Origin: Magnolia sinica | Taxonomy: Eukaryota > Streptophyta > Magnoliopsida > Magnoliales > Magnoliaceae | Direction of reading: 5' to 3' | DNA length: 64,000 nucleotides | NCBI RefSeq assembly: GCF_029962835.1 | Contig: NC_080573.1 | Location: forward strand, 39,301,001 to 39,365,000 | In this document: positions 10,751 through 23,236 of the stretch, piece by piece | How the letters are laid out: the number at the start of each line of letters is the position of its first letter | Position numbering within the stretch: position 1 is the stretch's first letter | The notes under the pieces: model-generated | The model's input: the letters and a program-made list of their open reading frames with translations, nothing else | Told to the model about the DNA's origin: nothing | Database searches by the model: none | Program-made: the position numbers and the translations under genes

Positions 10751-13700
10751 TGGTATCAGAGCCTAAAAAGATCAACCCATTCTGCCATGGCCGACAACAA
10801 CACCCCACCCATCCCCTCCTCTTATCTTTTTCACCCCTCAGATTCTCCCAGTTTAATTCTCGTCAATAGCCTTCTCACAGGCGACAACTACCCCAAATGG
10901 CAAAAAGCCATGACAAGAGCCCTTAATGCGAAGAACAAACTTGGTTTTGTCGACGGCACCCTCACACCCCGTGAACCAACCAAACCAAAATATACTCAGT
11001 GGAATCAAACGAAGGATATGGTCCTTACCTAGATCCTCAACTCCATCAGTCCTTCCCTTGCCAATTCCCTCAAATATCATATAGATCCCCACGATGTCTG
11101 GCTCGACTTCTCTTCCCGTTTCTGTCATAGAAACAATGTCCGCATCTATCACCTAAAATGAGCCCTCTCCTCCCTGCAACAAACCACAAATTTTGTCCAT
11201 GATTATTACAACCAAATCAAATAGATTTGGGATGAACTTGGCCATCTCCAAACCACAACTGACCTCAAAGACCTATAAAAACAGGTTGATGATGAACGTG
11301 TTTTCAAATTTCTTCTCGGGCTCAATGATTCCTTTGCTCCTCTTCACACCCAAATCCGGGCCATGGATCCACTTCCCTCCATAAGCAAAGTCTTCTCAAT
11401 CTTGTTTCAAGAAGAACAACAGAGACTCCTCACCCTTCAACCATCATCCTCTGAAACGATGGCAATGGCTACTCGCACCACTGCTTTCTCACGACCCCCT
11501 CTGAAGTGCACAGCATGTGGCAAAGATGGCCACACTCGTGAACGTTGCTAGACCATCATCAGGTACCCTCCAGGCTGAGAGCCTCGCACCAACAAATCAT
11601 GGCCGTCCATCTTAAGGCAACCTCCATCGACTGCGAATCTGGTCTCTCTCACTCCATCCACTTCAAGTCCAGTCCCTAGATTGTCACCAGAACTGTATCA
11701 GAAGTTGCTCAGCCTCTGGCACTGTCGCAACCTCCGAATGATCCCTCCCCTACAAATTTCGCTGGTAACCTCTTCTCACCATCTGATTTCTCCTTTAATC
11801 GGCACCTCCATTGGGTGGTGGACAGTGGTGCGAGCCACTACATCTGTCACCAACACGATGCTTTTACCGATTTGAAGCCCCTTGTCTCCCCTCACCATAT
11901 TCAATTTTCAACAGGACGATATCTCATCCGAAGGGCTAGGTTCTTGTATCCTCTCCCCTTCTCTCAAATTAAAACACGTTTTCTATGTTCCACTTTTGTC
12001 CTTCAATTTACTCTCAGTTTTTCAAATTGCCCTTCATAATTCTTGTGTTATCTTTTTTTCCTCTAACACTTGTTTATTTCAGGACCCTCAATCGATGAAG
12101 CCGATTGAAGCAGGTGATCTACGCAACGGGCTCTACGTGTACTGCCCCGATCCCCCTGTCATTTTTGCTGCTTAATCTACTACTAATAAGACCCTAAGGC
12201 ATCAACGTCTAGGACATCCCTCCAGTTTTACTATTCCAAATATTTTTAATTCTCCTTGTACTCTTTCTGAATGTGATGTTTGTGCTCGTTCTAAGCATAC
12301 AAGATTACATTTTTCCAATTATGCCAATAAAAGTGATTCTCGTTTTAATTATATCTTTTGTGATATTTGGGGTGGTTATCACACCGCATCTTTATGTGGA
12401 GCTCATTATTTTTTCACAATTGTTGATGATTTTTCTCGCACCACATGGGTATATCTTATGCATTTTAAATCTGAGGCTTACACCCATTTAACGCACTTCT
12501 TTGCTCTTGTCCACAATCAATTTAACACCACAGTCAAAATTATTAGAACTGATAATGGACAAGAATTTCTTTTCCATCAATTTCAAACATACATACACAA
12601 TCACAGCATCATTCATGAACGTACCTGTGTCAAAACTCCTTAACAAAATGGCGTTGCGGAGTGTAAACATCTACACCTTTTAAATGTTTCTCGTAGTCTT
12701 CATTTTCAAGCACACTTACCTCTACCTTTTTGGGGTGATTGTGTCCTCACCGCAGCCTACCTCATCAATCGCACCCCTAGTCGCACTCTCCAAAATAAAT
12801 CACCTTTTGAAATTCTGTTCAATAAACCTCCAAACTATGATCATGTTCAGGTATTCGGATGTCTTTGTTATGCACAAACTCTCAGTGCTCATCGCGATAA
12901 ATTTTCTCCCCGTGCCACTAAATGTGTCTTTCTTAGCTACCCAAACACACATAAAGCCTACAAGCTCTACAACCTCAATACTCAATCCGTCTTCTACTCT
13001 CGAGATGTTACCTTCCACGAACAAACATTCCCTTTCCAAGATCTTCCTGACACTCCTTCCCTTCCCACTCCTATCATTCCTCTTCCCGTCACTGAACCTA
13101 TTATGTCTCCTTCTCCTAATTCCCTGACCTCTCCTAACCCTCCTGACTCCCCTGACTCTCCTAATTCCTCAACCTCCATGACCTTATCAAACACATCTCC
13201 ACCAGCTCCTCTCCCTCACCGCACATTACTCGACCTGCCTACCTTCACGACTATATCTGTCCCACCTTACATGCGGAGCCCACGGCTTCTACACCTGCTT
13301 CACCGATTTCAGGTACTGCTCACCCTTTGTCTGCTTTTCTTTCATATTCCCCTTTTTTCCCCTCACATATTACTTATTTGACTACTCTTACCTCATGTAC
13401 TGACCCCCATGTTATTCTGATGCTATCCACCATTCTCACTGGCGCGAGGCAATGTCTGTTGAGCTTTGTGCTTTAGAGGATAATTTCACCTGAACTCTTG
13501 AGCCTCTTCCTCTTGGTAAGAAACTCATTGGGTGCAAATGGGTTTTCAAAACAAAACTCAAAGCCGACAGATCCATCGAGAGGTACAAAGCTCGGCTCGT
13601 TGCCAAAGGATACACTCAGGTTGAAGGACTTGACTACCAAGAGACTTTTACTCCGGTAGCCAAAATGACCATGGTCCGCTGCTTACTGGCAGTTGCAGCT

Positions 13701-14950
13701 ACCAAAAATTGGATTATTCATCAGTTTGATGGCAGCAATGCCTTCTTGCACAACGATCTTGATGAAGAAGTCTACATGACACCACCACGTGAATATTGTC
13801 CTCAAGGGGAGACCCGTGTCTGTCGCCTCAGAAAATCCCTCTATGGCCTCAAACAAGCCTCCCGAAACTGGTTTTTTAAACTCACCTCTATGCTTCTCGA
13901 TGCAGGTTTTCATCAGTCTCAGGTGGATCATTCTTTATTTACTTTCATCACTTCTACCAGCATCACTCTTATCCTTATTTACGTTGATGACATCCTAGTT
14001 ACTGGTAACGAGATCTCTCAAATCGAGCTTTTTAAGAAAATTCTCTCTACTCACTTCAAGACAAAGGACCTTGGTTCCTTGAAGTACTTTCTTGGACTTA
14101 AAGTTGCTCGCTCTCCCAAAGGCATCTTTCTTAATCAACGCAAATATGCTCTCGACATTCTCTCTGACAGTGGACAACTTGGTGCACGGACTGCTCTTTT
14201 TCCTATGGAGCGACATTTGAAGCTTAATACTCAAGATGGTGACCTTCTCCCTGATCCTGGCCTTTACCGTCGCCTTGTTGGCTTGTTGGCCGTCTCATCT
14301 ATCTAACCATCACCAGACCAGACATTGTTTATGCAGTCAACACACTTAGTCAATTCATGCATACTCCTCGAGTCCCCCACATGACTGCAGCTACCAGAGT
14401 TCTTCGCTACATCAAGGGCTGCCCCGACCAAGGCATCTTCTTTCCTTCATCCAACATACACATGTTACAACTTATACAGATTTTCATTGGGCCAGATGTC
14501 TTGCCACCCACCGCTCCACCACCGACTACTTTATTCAGTTAGGCACCAATCCGATCTCATGGTGCACCAAGAAATAGAATACAATTGCTCGCTCTTCCGC
14601 TGAAGCTGAATATCGAGTCATGGCTATCACAACCTGTGAACTCACTTGGTTAAAACAACTTCTCACTGATCTTGGTGTCTCTCATCCCGAGCCATTCACT
14701 CTACATTGTAACAATCAATTTGCACTATATATTGCCCACAATCCTGTGTTTCATGAGCATACCAAACACATTGAGATTGATTGCCATATTATTCGCGACA
14801 AAATTCGCTTGGGCCTCCTCAAAGTTGTCCACACTTCTTCCAGTGAGCAAGTTGCCGATATCTTCACCAAAGCTTTAGGACATAAACTTTTTCATCATTT
14901 TTCGTACAAGGTGGGCATTACGGACCTCCATGCACCAACTTGAGGGGGAG

Positions 14951-15130
14951 TATTGACAGATTTTTTACCATACATGCACAAAATCAAGACTTGCACAAAA
15001 TCTGTAATTAGATTATTTTTAGAATATATTTTTCCATACATAGCTCATTGTATATCTATTTATTTGTAAAGCTCAATACGAAATCGGTCACAATTCAGTC
15101 AAATATTTCTCTCCCTCTTCCATCTTTACA
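14951..15130 (+). repeat. 3' LTR of the copia element
   Basis: This repeat is collinear with the 5' LTR, about 95.6% identical by hand count and without length differences. It is preceded by the polypurine tract and followed by the second gactt. Confidence 0.93.
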
Positions 15131-15720
15131 GACTTAACAAATCTTTCACAAAACTAGTCTTCACAAGATAGATTGTGTCCTCACATGCGAGGACTTCATA
15201 TCAATGAGTGGACCATACTATCATGGCCTAGTTTGAAGGGGGTGGAGAGAGGGAACAGATTGTAGGGATGGTTGGGATTGTAGGGATGGTAGGCAGCGTC
15301 GGCAATGTGGCATTCAACAAACTCGGCATGACGGGCAGAGATGGCAATTGGGTAGCTGGCAATGGTGGCAATGTCACCTCCGGGACTGTAGGCACGACCT
15401 GCAAGGGTGGCAATTGGACACTAGGCAATGATGGTAACGTTACCGCAGGCAGAGGAGGTATGGTTGGCAATGTGGGTACGGGCAGGAATGGGATAAACGG
15501 CACCGGTGGTGGTCTCAGGAGTGTTCAACAAGTGGCGGGCCGAAAGGCATGTGTGGTGGCATAGTGACACAATGATGAGCACACATAAGAAGATAAGAAG
15601 ATGCAAGCTTTTGAAGCCATGAATGGTAGTGTGGGAAGAGGTACTAAACTACTTATGAAATATGAATGAGATATGATGAGGAGAAGCTAAGGGTTGTTGG
15701 ATTTTATAGGGAAGAAAGTA
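15131..15720 (-). pseudogene. Secreted proline-rich protein, pseudogene (paralogue of 50,014-50,430)
   Basis: On the minus strand a promoter with a TATA-like 'cctataaaat' (15,701-15,710) leads to an ATG at 15,620 (ATGGCTTCAAAA), shared with the intact copy at 50,014. The proline-rich body (15,503-15,228, PTLPTIPPLPAVTLPSLPS and similar repeats, ending SPPPSN) is well kept. The signal-peptide region is not: relative to the intact copy there is a net 5-base gain soon after the start, so the ATG frame meets a TGA before the proline-rich part. The hydrophobic signal (LLIFLCVLIIVSL) is readable only in a frame without an ATG. I therefore call it a pseudogene. The 3' UTR runs to 15,131 and resumes at 10,570 beyond the copia insertion. 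The intact form would be a cell-wall type protein. Confidence 0.8.
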
Positions 15721-15831
15721 GTGGAACGGCTCGGTGTTTGGATGAAAAAGTGAGTTTGGTTTGGCTGGTTCTGCATGTCTTGGAGAAATTTCTTAGGTTG
15801 GTTGTATTGTTTTTTTTTAATTATTATTAAA

Positions 15832-15952
15832 GTGTGGATCGTCTATGGTGCAAGCACAGGGTATTTTTTTTTCAGTGTGGATCGTCTATGGTGCAAGCAC
15901 AAGGGATTTTTTTTTCCAGTGTGGATCGTCTATGGTGCAAGCACAGGGGATA
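15832..15952. repeat. Three-unit 43-44 bp tandem repeat upstream of the proline-rich pseudogene
   Basis: Three near-identical units, starting at 15,832, 15,875 and 15,919, begin GTGTGGATCGTCTATGGTGC, continue with 'aagcaca' and (in the first two) end in a T-rich run. They lie about 200 bases upstream of the pseudogene's start codon on the minus strand. The intact paralogue has no such array at the matching place, so it arose after the duplication or was lost there. Confidence 0.85.
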
Positions 15953-16249
15953 CCTGTGCTGTCGCTTCTTATTGGTACAAGTCACTACTGATGACATGTG
16001 AGGTTTGAGTGCAAGTTCACGTGGTTTGATGGGGGTAGCTTTCAAGTTTCCTTTCGGATCTCTTGTGAAAAGACATCTCGTCCATACAAGGTTTGTTAGC
16101 AATTCTTAATGCGGGAGAGGATAGAGTGTGACATGTAAGCTCAAGGAGCTGAGGTTCGATGGGGAGCAGCCTCCATGCATCCTCTCAGAACTTACCGCTG
16201 TAAAAAGTCCTATTAGAAATTTTTTTTTAAAAAAAAAAAAAAAACTGTT

Positions 16250-16760
16250 TTTCTTGATGTTCATGAAAAGCGGTGCATGACGGTCTTGCTTTGGGTATTA
16301 AAAGGGGTTATAGCCAAATCATCTTAGAATCGGACTCTAATCTGGTAGTCGATTTGCTCAATGGAGTGGCAACGCCGGGATGGAAATGGAGGATGTGGTT
16401 GCATAGGATTTATCACTTGCAGCGTATTGGCCGAATCAGGTTTGTGCATGTTCTAAGGGAAGGGAACTCGCCGGCGGATTGTTTTGCTCGACTAGGGAGC
16501 GCTTCTCAATTTGGTGCTTGGTTCGATCGGCCTTCAGATCTGCCTCATCAAGTGAGAGGTTCCATTTTTCTTGATAAAGTTGGTTTGGGAAATCTTTGGT
16601 CGAGGTAACCCCCTGGCTCTGGATATAGCCCCTTGTTGATAGTTCTTTTATTTTCTATTTTACGATAGGCCTTTATCGGGGTATCTTTTTGTCTGCCTGG
16701 CGTAGGCCTGAATGAGCTGTATATGTTCCCATTGAATATATGAATGAATCCTTTTTTTGT
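16250..16760 (+). mobile_element. 5'-truncated LINE fragment with RNase H
   Basis: The open frame at 16,273-16,608 encodes the C-terminal two thirds of a LINE RNase H: DGLALGIKRGYSQIILESDS, GWKWRMWLHRIYHL, VLREGNSPADCFARLGS. It ends LDKVGLGNLWSR, like the RNase H ends at 209 and 1,867 (LDRTSLGAIRSS) but clearly from a different family. A 3' UTR of about 150 bases follows. An A/T-rich run precedes it (16,220-16,245). I could not fix a target duplication. Confidence 0.75.
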
Positions 16761-17234
16761 TCACTCATCCACAAAAGAGTTCTGAGTCGAGTGTTGCATG
16801 GTCAATGCTCAGTGAAACCAAACCGCATAGGTTGCAGCAAAATGATACAAAGAGGCTTGGAAATTCCGACTATTGTTACATTTATTAGCTATTGAATTAG
16901 TTGCTAGCTAAAATAATGTTAGAAAAACAGTCCATATTCAACGAGTAAAACTCATAAACATGGATGGCCAGAGCAGTTGAATCCCTGCCTTTTTGATCCA
17001 CCTAGCCACCTACCATAAAACTGTCTTTATCATCAAATCTTTTGAGCGTGTAACATGAGGTTATGGTACAGAACTTGTCTACCCGCAGACAGCAAGGACA
17101 GACCAAACGCATGCATTACGTGTTCCTGGGGCCTTAAATACCCACAATGTGTCAGTCTTGGGCCAGACAAGCCTTCTGTAATTTATATTAAAAAAAAAGG
17201 CTAAAACTTGTTTCATTTACATCCATCTATTGAA
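16761..17234 (+). promoter_or_regulatory. Upstream region of the terpene synthase gene
   Basis: No coding sequence is seen. A TATA-like 'ttaaatac' lies at 17,134-17,141, about 95 bases before the start codon at 17,235. That spacing suits a short 5' UTR. No further element can be supported by eye. Confidence 0.4.
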
Positions 17235-20200
17235 ATGGCTCATCAAGGTCCACCTCCTCTTTGTTGTACCCTTCAACCCACCAAAATTGGAAAGCCTGAG
17301 GTTGTCCGCCAAACAGCTGCGTTTCACCCAACGGTGTGGGGTGATCACTTCCTTAACTACTCTGGAGACCAAAAGGTAGGAATTTTTTTCACACACGACC
17401 ATGTGATGACATGCGTGAATGACATCCACGCCATTCATCATGTAGACCTATCGGATATGCTTGTGGCCTTAAAATCCTGGCTTTCAACACAGCCAGCATG
17501 ATTGAGCCAGACGTGTACAAGGAGAATGCAGAGTAAAATGTTAAAGAGAAGAAAATCACTGCATGCTGTTATACAATCCATGTACACACAGCATCAGCCT
17601 CATTTTTAGGCTGCAGTACATTCGTGGGGATGCCCATGCGTGAACAATGTGGATGTTAACTATGTTTGCTCGTTTATGGAGAGTATTACTTTTAGCTGCA
17701 CGTGTTGCAGGTGCATGTGCAAATGCATGCACGTTAGATCATGTCTTCACGCGAAATTTCAAAATTCATAATTCAAGAAAAAATAAATAATCTACTAGTA
17801 TTAATTTTTGAGTTTTTGGATGGAATGGATGCAGAAGGTGGATGGATGGACAAGACAGGTTGAAATGCTCAAGGAAGAAGTGAGAAGGATGCTCGTCAAC
17901 ACCCATGGTTCATTGCTAGAAATGAATCTGATTGATGATATTCAACGACTGGGAGTGGCGTATCACTTTGAAAACGAGATAGACGAGGCATTACACCGTA
18001 TATATGGTGAATATACGAAAGTTCAATATGATGATTTGTACGCCGTTGCACTCCGATTCCGACTGCTAAGGCAAGGAGGGTACAATGTGTCTTCTGGTAT
18101 AAGAATCTCTCTCTCTCTCTCTCTGTCTGTCTGTAGGCCTGTTTATGTAAGAAACAACACATGATGTTCTGGACCATTCATCTAAATTCTTCTCCTAGGG
18201 ACGTGGATTGCTTGCTCGCTGGTGGGACCCACGATGATGTTTGTGAGAAATCCACCTCGTCAATCCATTTTTCTAGTTCATGTTAGGACATGAGACTTTT
18301 GCCTGTAGCTCACAGATGATGGGCTTTTTAGATGAATGGTCTGGATCATCATATGCACGCATTCATGCACGACACATGCACCATCACCATCACATACCAT
18401 TTATAGATGACATCTTGAAATTTTGAACGGTGAGGCAGACGTTTTCGGCAAGTTCAAAGATAATGATGGAAACTTCAAAGAAACACTGAGCAGCGATGTG
18501 AGGGGCATGTTAAGCTTATATGAAGCTGCATACTTAAGCATACAAGGAGAAGATATATTAGATGAAGCCATCGTTTTCACTAGTGGCCACCTTAAGACCA
18601 TCGTTGCCCACCTTCATCATCCTCTTGATGCAAAGGTACGGCGGGCCCTAGAGCTGCCCCTTCACAAGCGCATACCAAGGTTGGAGTCAAGGTACTACAT
18701 CTCGCTCTATGAAGAAGACAAATCTCGGACCGATGTGTTGCTTGAGCTAGCAAAATTGGATTTCAATATTCTACAGTCGTTGCACCAGAGAGAGTTGAGT
18801 GACCTTTCAAAGTAAGTTTCATTACCATTTTAGTTTAGTTTTTGGATGGCTTAGGTGAACTAAGAATAAAATGGAGCAGGTATCATCTTAGTTTGTAATG
18901 ATGGTGATTCAATTCGATTATTGTAACTTGACTCAATTGAGCATCCAAACGCAGTGCAACTAGTAAACAAACGAACCATCTGATTAATCCTTACTAATAT
19001 GATATATTGATGTTTTGACGTTTGTTGTAGGTGGTGGAAAGATCTTGGGCTTGCAATCAAATACCCTTTTGCAAGAGATAGATTGGTGGAGGCCTACCTT
19101 TGGATTTTGGGAGTGTACTTTGAGCCTCAGTACACCCGTGCTAGGGCTATACTAACCAAAATATTGAAAATTACGTCAATATTGGATGACATTTACGATG
19201 CATATGCTACATTCGACGAACTTGAAATATTCACTAACGCAGTCTACAGGTTTGATAATGAAAAAAAAAAAGAAAAAGATAGAAAAGTTCCCTGTTTGGA
19301 GGTTTTCTAATTCGACACAACTGTGCATTGTGGCCTATCTGTGCAATCGCGCTATGTGTGAAGCTGAGATGAATGGAATTCCAATCATTCCATCAGTTAG
19401 GCCTCACTTAATTTGCAGGTGACCTGGCTGGCCGTCAATCAAGTGGACCACAATGTGTGAAACCAATAAATAGACAAGAAAGAAGAGGGCCAAACAAAGA
19501 ATTTTACCATAGTTTCTTTCGATCATTACTTGGTGTATAATCTGGAAGCCTCCTTGAAATTTCAATGTTCTATCTCATATCATTAGAGAGGGTGAAATGG
19601 TGGCAGATAGACTATAAACTGGGAAATGGTGTATGTTTTTTAGGCAACTGATTATGGTACAAACACCATTTATTTGAAATGTCAGCGACTTAATTACAAC
19701 TTTCAGGTGGGAACTTGAAGACGCAGAAGGGCTTCCAGATTACATGAAGGCTTGCTATCTCGCACTCCTGAACACGGTGGATGAAATAGAGAGCCAGATG
19801 ATGCCGGATGAAAAATTCTACCGTACAAACTACATAAAAAGAGAAGTATGACATCCAACTCTACTTCATAATATTTCTTACGTTCTTAATGTACATTCCT
19901 TCTACCTGAGCCCTCCCATCTGGATTATTAGAATTGCCAGAAAGTGTGAACATGTTCCTCGTATATTGTCGTCTTTATTTTATGTTTTATTTTTTATTTT
20001 TTGAATTTTCTAAAGGATTTTTGGTTTGATATGGAATGATTAGATGAAGATGTTCGTCCAGTCCTACATGGATGAAGCCAAATGGGTCAACAGAAAGCAC
20101 GTGCCTACGTTACGAGAGCATCTTGATGTCTCGCTACTCAGTTGTGGCTACCCACTACTAACCGGTGTTGCTTATGTTGGCATGGGAAATTTGGCAAGCA

Positions 20201-22518
20201 AGGAGGTCTTCGATTGGCTGAATACCCATCCTAAGTTTGTTATGGATTTATCTATTGTATGCCGACTCGTGGATGACATCGCAGGCCATCACGTAAGAAT
20301 ATATACTTTACTATGAATTTTGAGTGAATTGAGCAGTAACCTATGAACATTTTTCCCTGCCAAAAATATGCACAGGGATTCCCCACCACCACCAATCATA
20401 GATTAGTGACTCATCTTAGTTAGTTTGGCACCATGAGTCAGCTGAGTCATGACTTGGAATCATGACCAAACATTTTGGTCTGAGTTGATGAGTAGGGGAA
20501 GGAAGATGTTTGTTACATAACGTACCAACTCGTTACATGTAAGTTTGAGTTCGTAGTTCAATGACAAGCAGAGCGTGTGTCAACATTGAGGTCTTGGGTG
20601 CGAGCTCAGCCTACACATGAAAACTATAGTGCATCTGCTTGCCTCACAGTGCAGTTACTTGGTGATTTGGATGCATAGGAAATGAAAACTTCTCTTGAGA
20701 TGGTGTAGCCACCATGAGGAAATGTCGGACTTCATTTTCCTGACCCCCTATGGAATAATAGATTATAGAGGCATATTTATTGCTCTCAGAATTCGCACAC
20801 TTAACCTTCCACTCTGATACCATGTTAAATAACCATTTGCTCTAAAAGATTGAGCCACCAGAGGATGGTGTATCAATGTATATCAAGAGACTTTAAAACG
20901 TGGGTCATCCATATGCAGGCATAACCTCATTACGGAAGCCATGCATGTAAGTCAATCCTGACCTATCACACCGAGTGTCCCACTTATATGTTGTATTTGG
21001 ACTATAAAAGCTTTCTTCTTTTCTTGCAATCCACTACATAACAACTAATTTGACAATCAAGGTCGTCTCTTGATTGGCACTTAAAAAGAGAGTTTATTTC
21101 AGTTGATATTGATGAAGTTTGAAAATATTGACCCTACATGGTACATGGGAATTGGTTCCCCCACCAAATAACTGTAAACCAGTAGGTTGCAAATGGGTAT
21201 TCCGTATAAAACGTAAAGTTGATTGGTCTGTTGATAGTTTTAAAGCAAGGCTTGTCGCTAAAGGTTATCATTAGCATCCTGGATTGGACTACAAGGAAAC
21301 CTTTAGCCCCGTTGTGAAGCCCGCTACTATTCGCACTGTTTTGACAGTTGCTGTTATGCAAGGATGGCCCTCGAGATAACTTGATGTCAACAATGCATTT
21401 CTGCATGGCGAGTTGACTAAAACCATATACATGGTCCAACCCCCAGGATTCAAAGATGCCTCAAAACCTAACCATGTTTGCAGGTTAAATAAGGTTATCT
21501 ATGAACTCAAACAGGCTCCTCAAGCCTGGTACTCGGTACTAAGATTGGCAATCATGAATCTTGGTTTTCTAAATTCGAAAGCGGACTCCTCCTTATTCAT
21601 CTATCGCCACAATTCTATCTTGTGCTATTTATTGGTATATGTGGATGATCTGGTTATCACTAGTAGTGACATGCGCTTTGTGTCTCATATCATTGACCAA
21701 CTTGGAGTTCGATTATCTTTAAAGGACATGGGCCAACTTCATTTTTTCTTGGGTATGGAAGTCATTTCTACTCCATCAGGTCTCTTCCTCTCCCAACACA
21801 AATATATTCGGGACCTCCTATCTAAAACCAACATAACAGGTGCTAAAGAAGTTTCTACTCCACTGTCCACAAGCACAGCTCTAAAGTTAGTTGATGGTAC
21901 AACATCTTTTGATAGTACTGAGTTTCGAAGTGTCATTGGCGGTCTTCAATATTTGTCTCTCACCCGTCCAGACATTTGTTTCTCCGTAAATAAACTCTCA
22001 CAGTTTATGCACCGCCCCACAATAACTCATTGGGCAGCTACAAAGAGACTCCTCCGCTACTTGAAGCAAACTATCTTTCATGGCATCCACATCACCAAAA
22101 ATTCCAGTTTTGCTCTGACAATAAGCTCTGATACCATGATGAAGTTTGAAAATATTGACCCTACGTTTCTTATTGTTATCTTTGAAGAATATGTAAGGAA
22201 AGCTAAAAATAAGCGTAACTGTTACAAAAACTTTGACTCATGATTTACCATGTTCAGCCTAATAATCAGGTAGCTGTTACAAGCAGATGTTCAGCCTAAT
22301 AATCAGCTAAGAGTGATCTTTTCCTTGATTTGAGGAGTCCTCCGTTATAGATATAATAGTAATTATATATTGAAGATTTTGGTAAGGATAAAAAATAATA
22401 CTGATAACCGATGACTTATATAAACTATGGTATGATACATATTACTGTTAACTACAATGATATGATGTCATTTTTTGAGTGGCAAGTTTTCAGAAGGGCT
22501 TACTAGGTTGGCCATAGC

Positions 22519-22578
<60 letters not shown>

Positions 22579-23236
22579 TGATTTTGAGCTGAGTCGTTGC
22601 AAAACTTTGTTCTGGGCATTACTCAATTGAAACTGGCTTGGCTTATCGAGTCAACTCGTCATGACAAACTGAATTAATGCACTTTTCAATGAGATACTGA
22701 TAAATTCTATATTTTACATATCTAATCCCTGTTGTAACTATTTTAAATATTTACTAATAATTATTGAATTTTAATCTTTATAATTATTGTAAAGTGAGTC
22801 GAGTCGGGTCGGGTCGAGTCTTCAAGTCCACCTGGACGATTGAGCTTAGAGTTGAATCGAGTTGTCATATTTTAGACTGTCTCATAAATGTACTTATCAC
22901 CCCCCCTTTTCCTTTTTTTTTTGCTGATGCCTAAAGTTTGAGAAAGAGAGGGAGCATGTTGCTTCCACCATCGACTGCTACATGAAGGAGCATGGTGTAT
23001 TAGAGGAAGAAGCATGTACCAAGCTTCGAGAAATGATTGCTATGGGGTGGAAGGAAATAAACAAGACATGCCTTAGACCAACAGTTATCCCGTTGCCACT
23101 TCTTCTTCGAGGAGCCAATCTCCCACGTGTGATAGAAGACCTGTACATCCGCGGAGATGGATATACTCATTCCAAACATGAGACCAAAGAGAAAGTCATT
23201 GCGGTGCTTGTTGATCCCATTCCCATTCCCATGTGA
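17235..23236 (+). CDS. Terpene synthase, TPS-a-like, seven exons, apparently intact
   Basis: Exons read by eye: 17,235-17,375; 17,835-18,096; 18,439-18,811; 19,031-19,249; 19,707-19,845; 20,044-20,292; 22,937-23,236. All introns are GT..AG, all phases fit, and they give 1,683 nt or 560 residues with no internal stop. Residues about 17-27 ([11 protein letters not shown]) are an R(R)X8W variant with Gln as second residue. RDR at 274-276 is the RXR motif, DDIYD at 311-315 the Mg-binding DDXXD, and DDIAGHHFE at 455-463 the NSE/DTE motif with Gly at the usual Ser/Thr place. Length, absence of a plastid transit peptide and the seven-exon structure fit cytosolic sesquiterpene synthases that ionise farnesyl diphosphate. 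The product cannot be read from sequence. Intron 6 (2.6 kb) is enlarged by transposon debris. Confidence 0.92.
20530..20700 (+). mobile_element. SINE-like tRNA-derived sequence in intron 6
   Basis: A box A-like 'tagttcaatgac' and a box B-like 'gggtgcgagctc' stand about 35 bases apart (20,572-20,620), as in tRNA-derived SINEs. No cloverleaf can be drawn, so it is not a tRNA gene. Ends and target duplication were not found. Confidence 0.4.
21138..22136 (+). mobile_element. Copia reverse transcriptase fragment inside terpene synthase intron 6
   Basis: This is about 1 kb of copia RT in the sense direction of the host gene. It runs from [10 protein letters not shown] through [22 protein letters not shown] and [10 protein letters not shown] to [20 protein letters not shown]. 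It is incomplete: gag, protease, integrase and RNase H are absent. It is interrupted and belongs to another lineage than the element at 10,571. A 28-bp direct repeat brackets it (21,110-21,137 and 22,137-22,164), and a reversed primer-site-like word 'ctctgataccatg' touches its right side. Being intronic, it need not harm the gene. Confidence 0.85.
22521..22578. repeat. (CT)n-(CA)n microsatellite
   Basis: About 20 CT units are followed directly by about 9 CA units in intron 6 of the terpene synthase gene. Confidence 0.95.

Larger units (their letters stand above)
10571..15130 (+). mobile_element. Ty1/copia LTR retrotransposon, structurally complete but broken
   Basis: The element has a 180-bp 5' LTR (10,571-10,750), a primer site TGGTATCAGAGCC (10,751-10,763), an internal region, a polypurine tract 'gagggggag' (14,942-14,950) and a 180-bp 3' LTR. 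It is flanked by gactt at 10,566-10,570 and 15,131-15,135. The parts follow copia order: gag from 10,787 (ending in a CCHC knuckle near 11,505-11,550), protease (DSGASHYIC, 11,820-11,850), integrase (12,190-13,050), reverse transcriptase (13,500-14,300, with YVDDILVTG) and RNase H (14,590-14,940). The short LTRs suggest an Ale/Retrofit-like lineage. The coding region carries multiple interruptions, so it is a fossil. The LTRs differ at 8 of 180 positions by my count, suggesting an age of a few million years at most. It sits in the 3' UTR of a host pseudogene. Confidence 0.93.

Noticed and set aside
15268-15564. Glycine/valine-rich frame on the plus strand
   Set aside because: Antisense shadow of the proline-rich pseudogene, same reasoning as for the intact copy.
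20560-20640. tRNA gene in intron 6
   Set aside because: Only box A/B-like words, no cloverleaf or acceptor pairing; a SINE remnant fits better.
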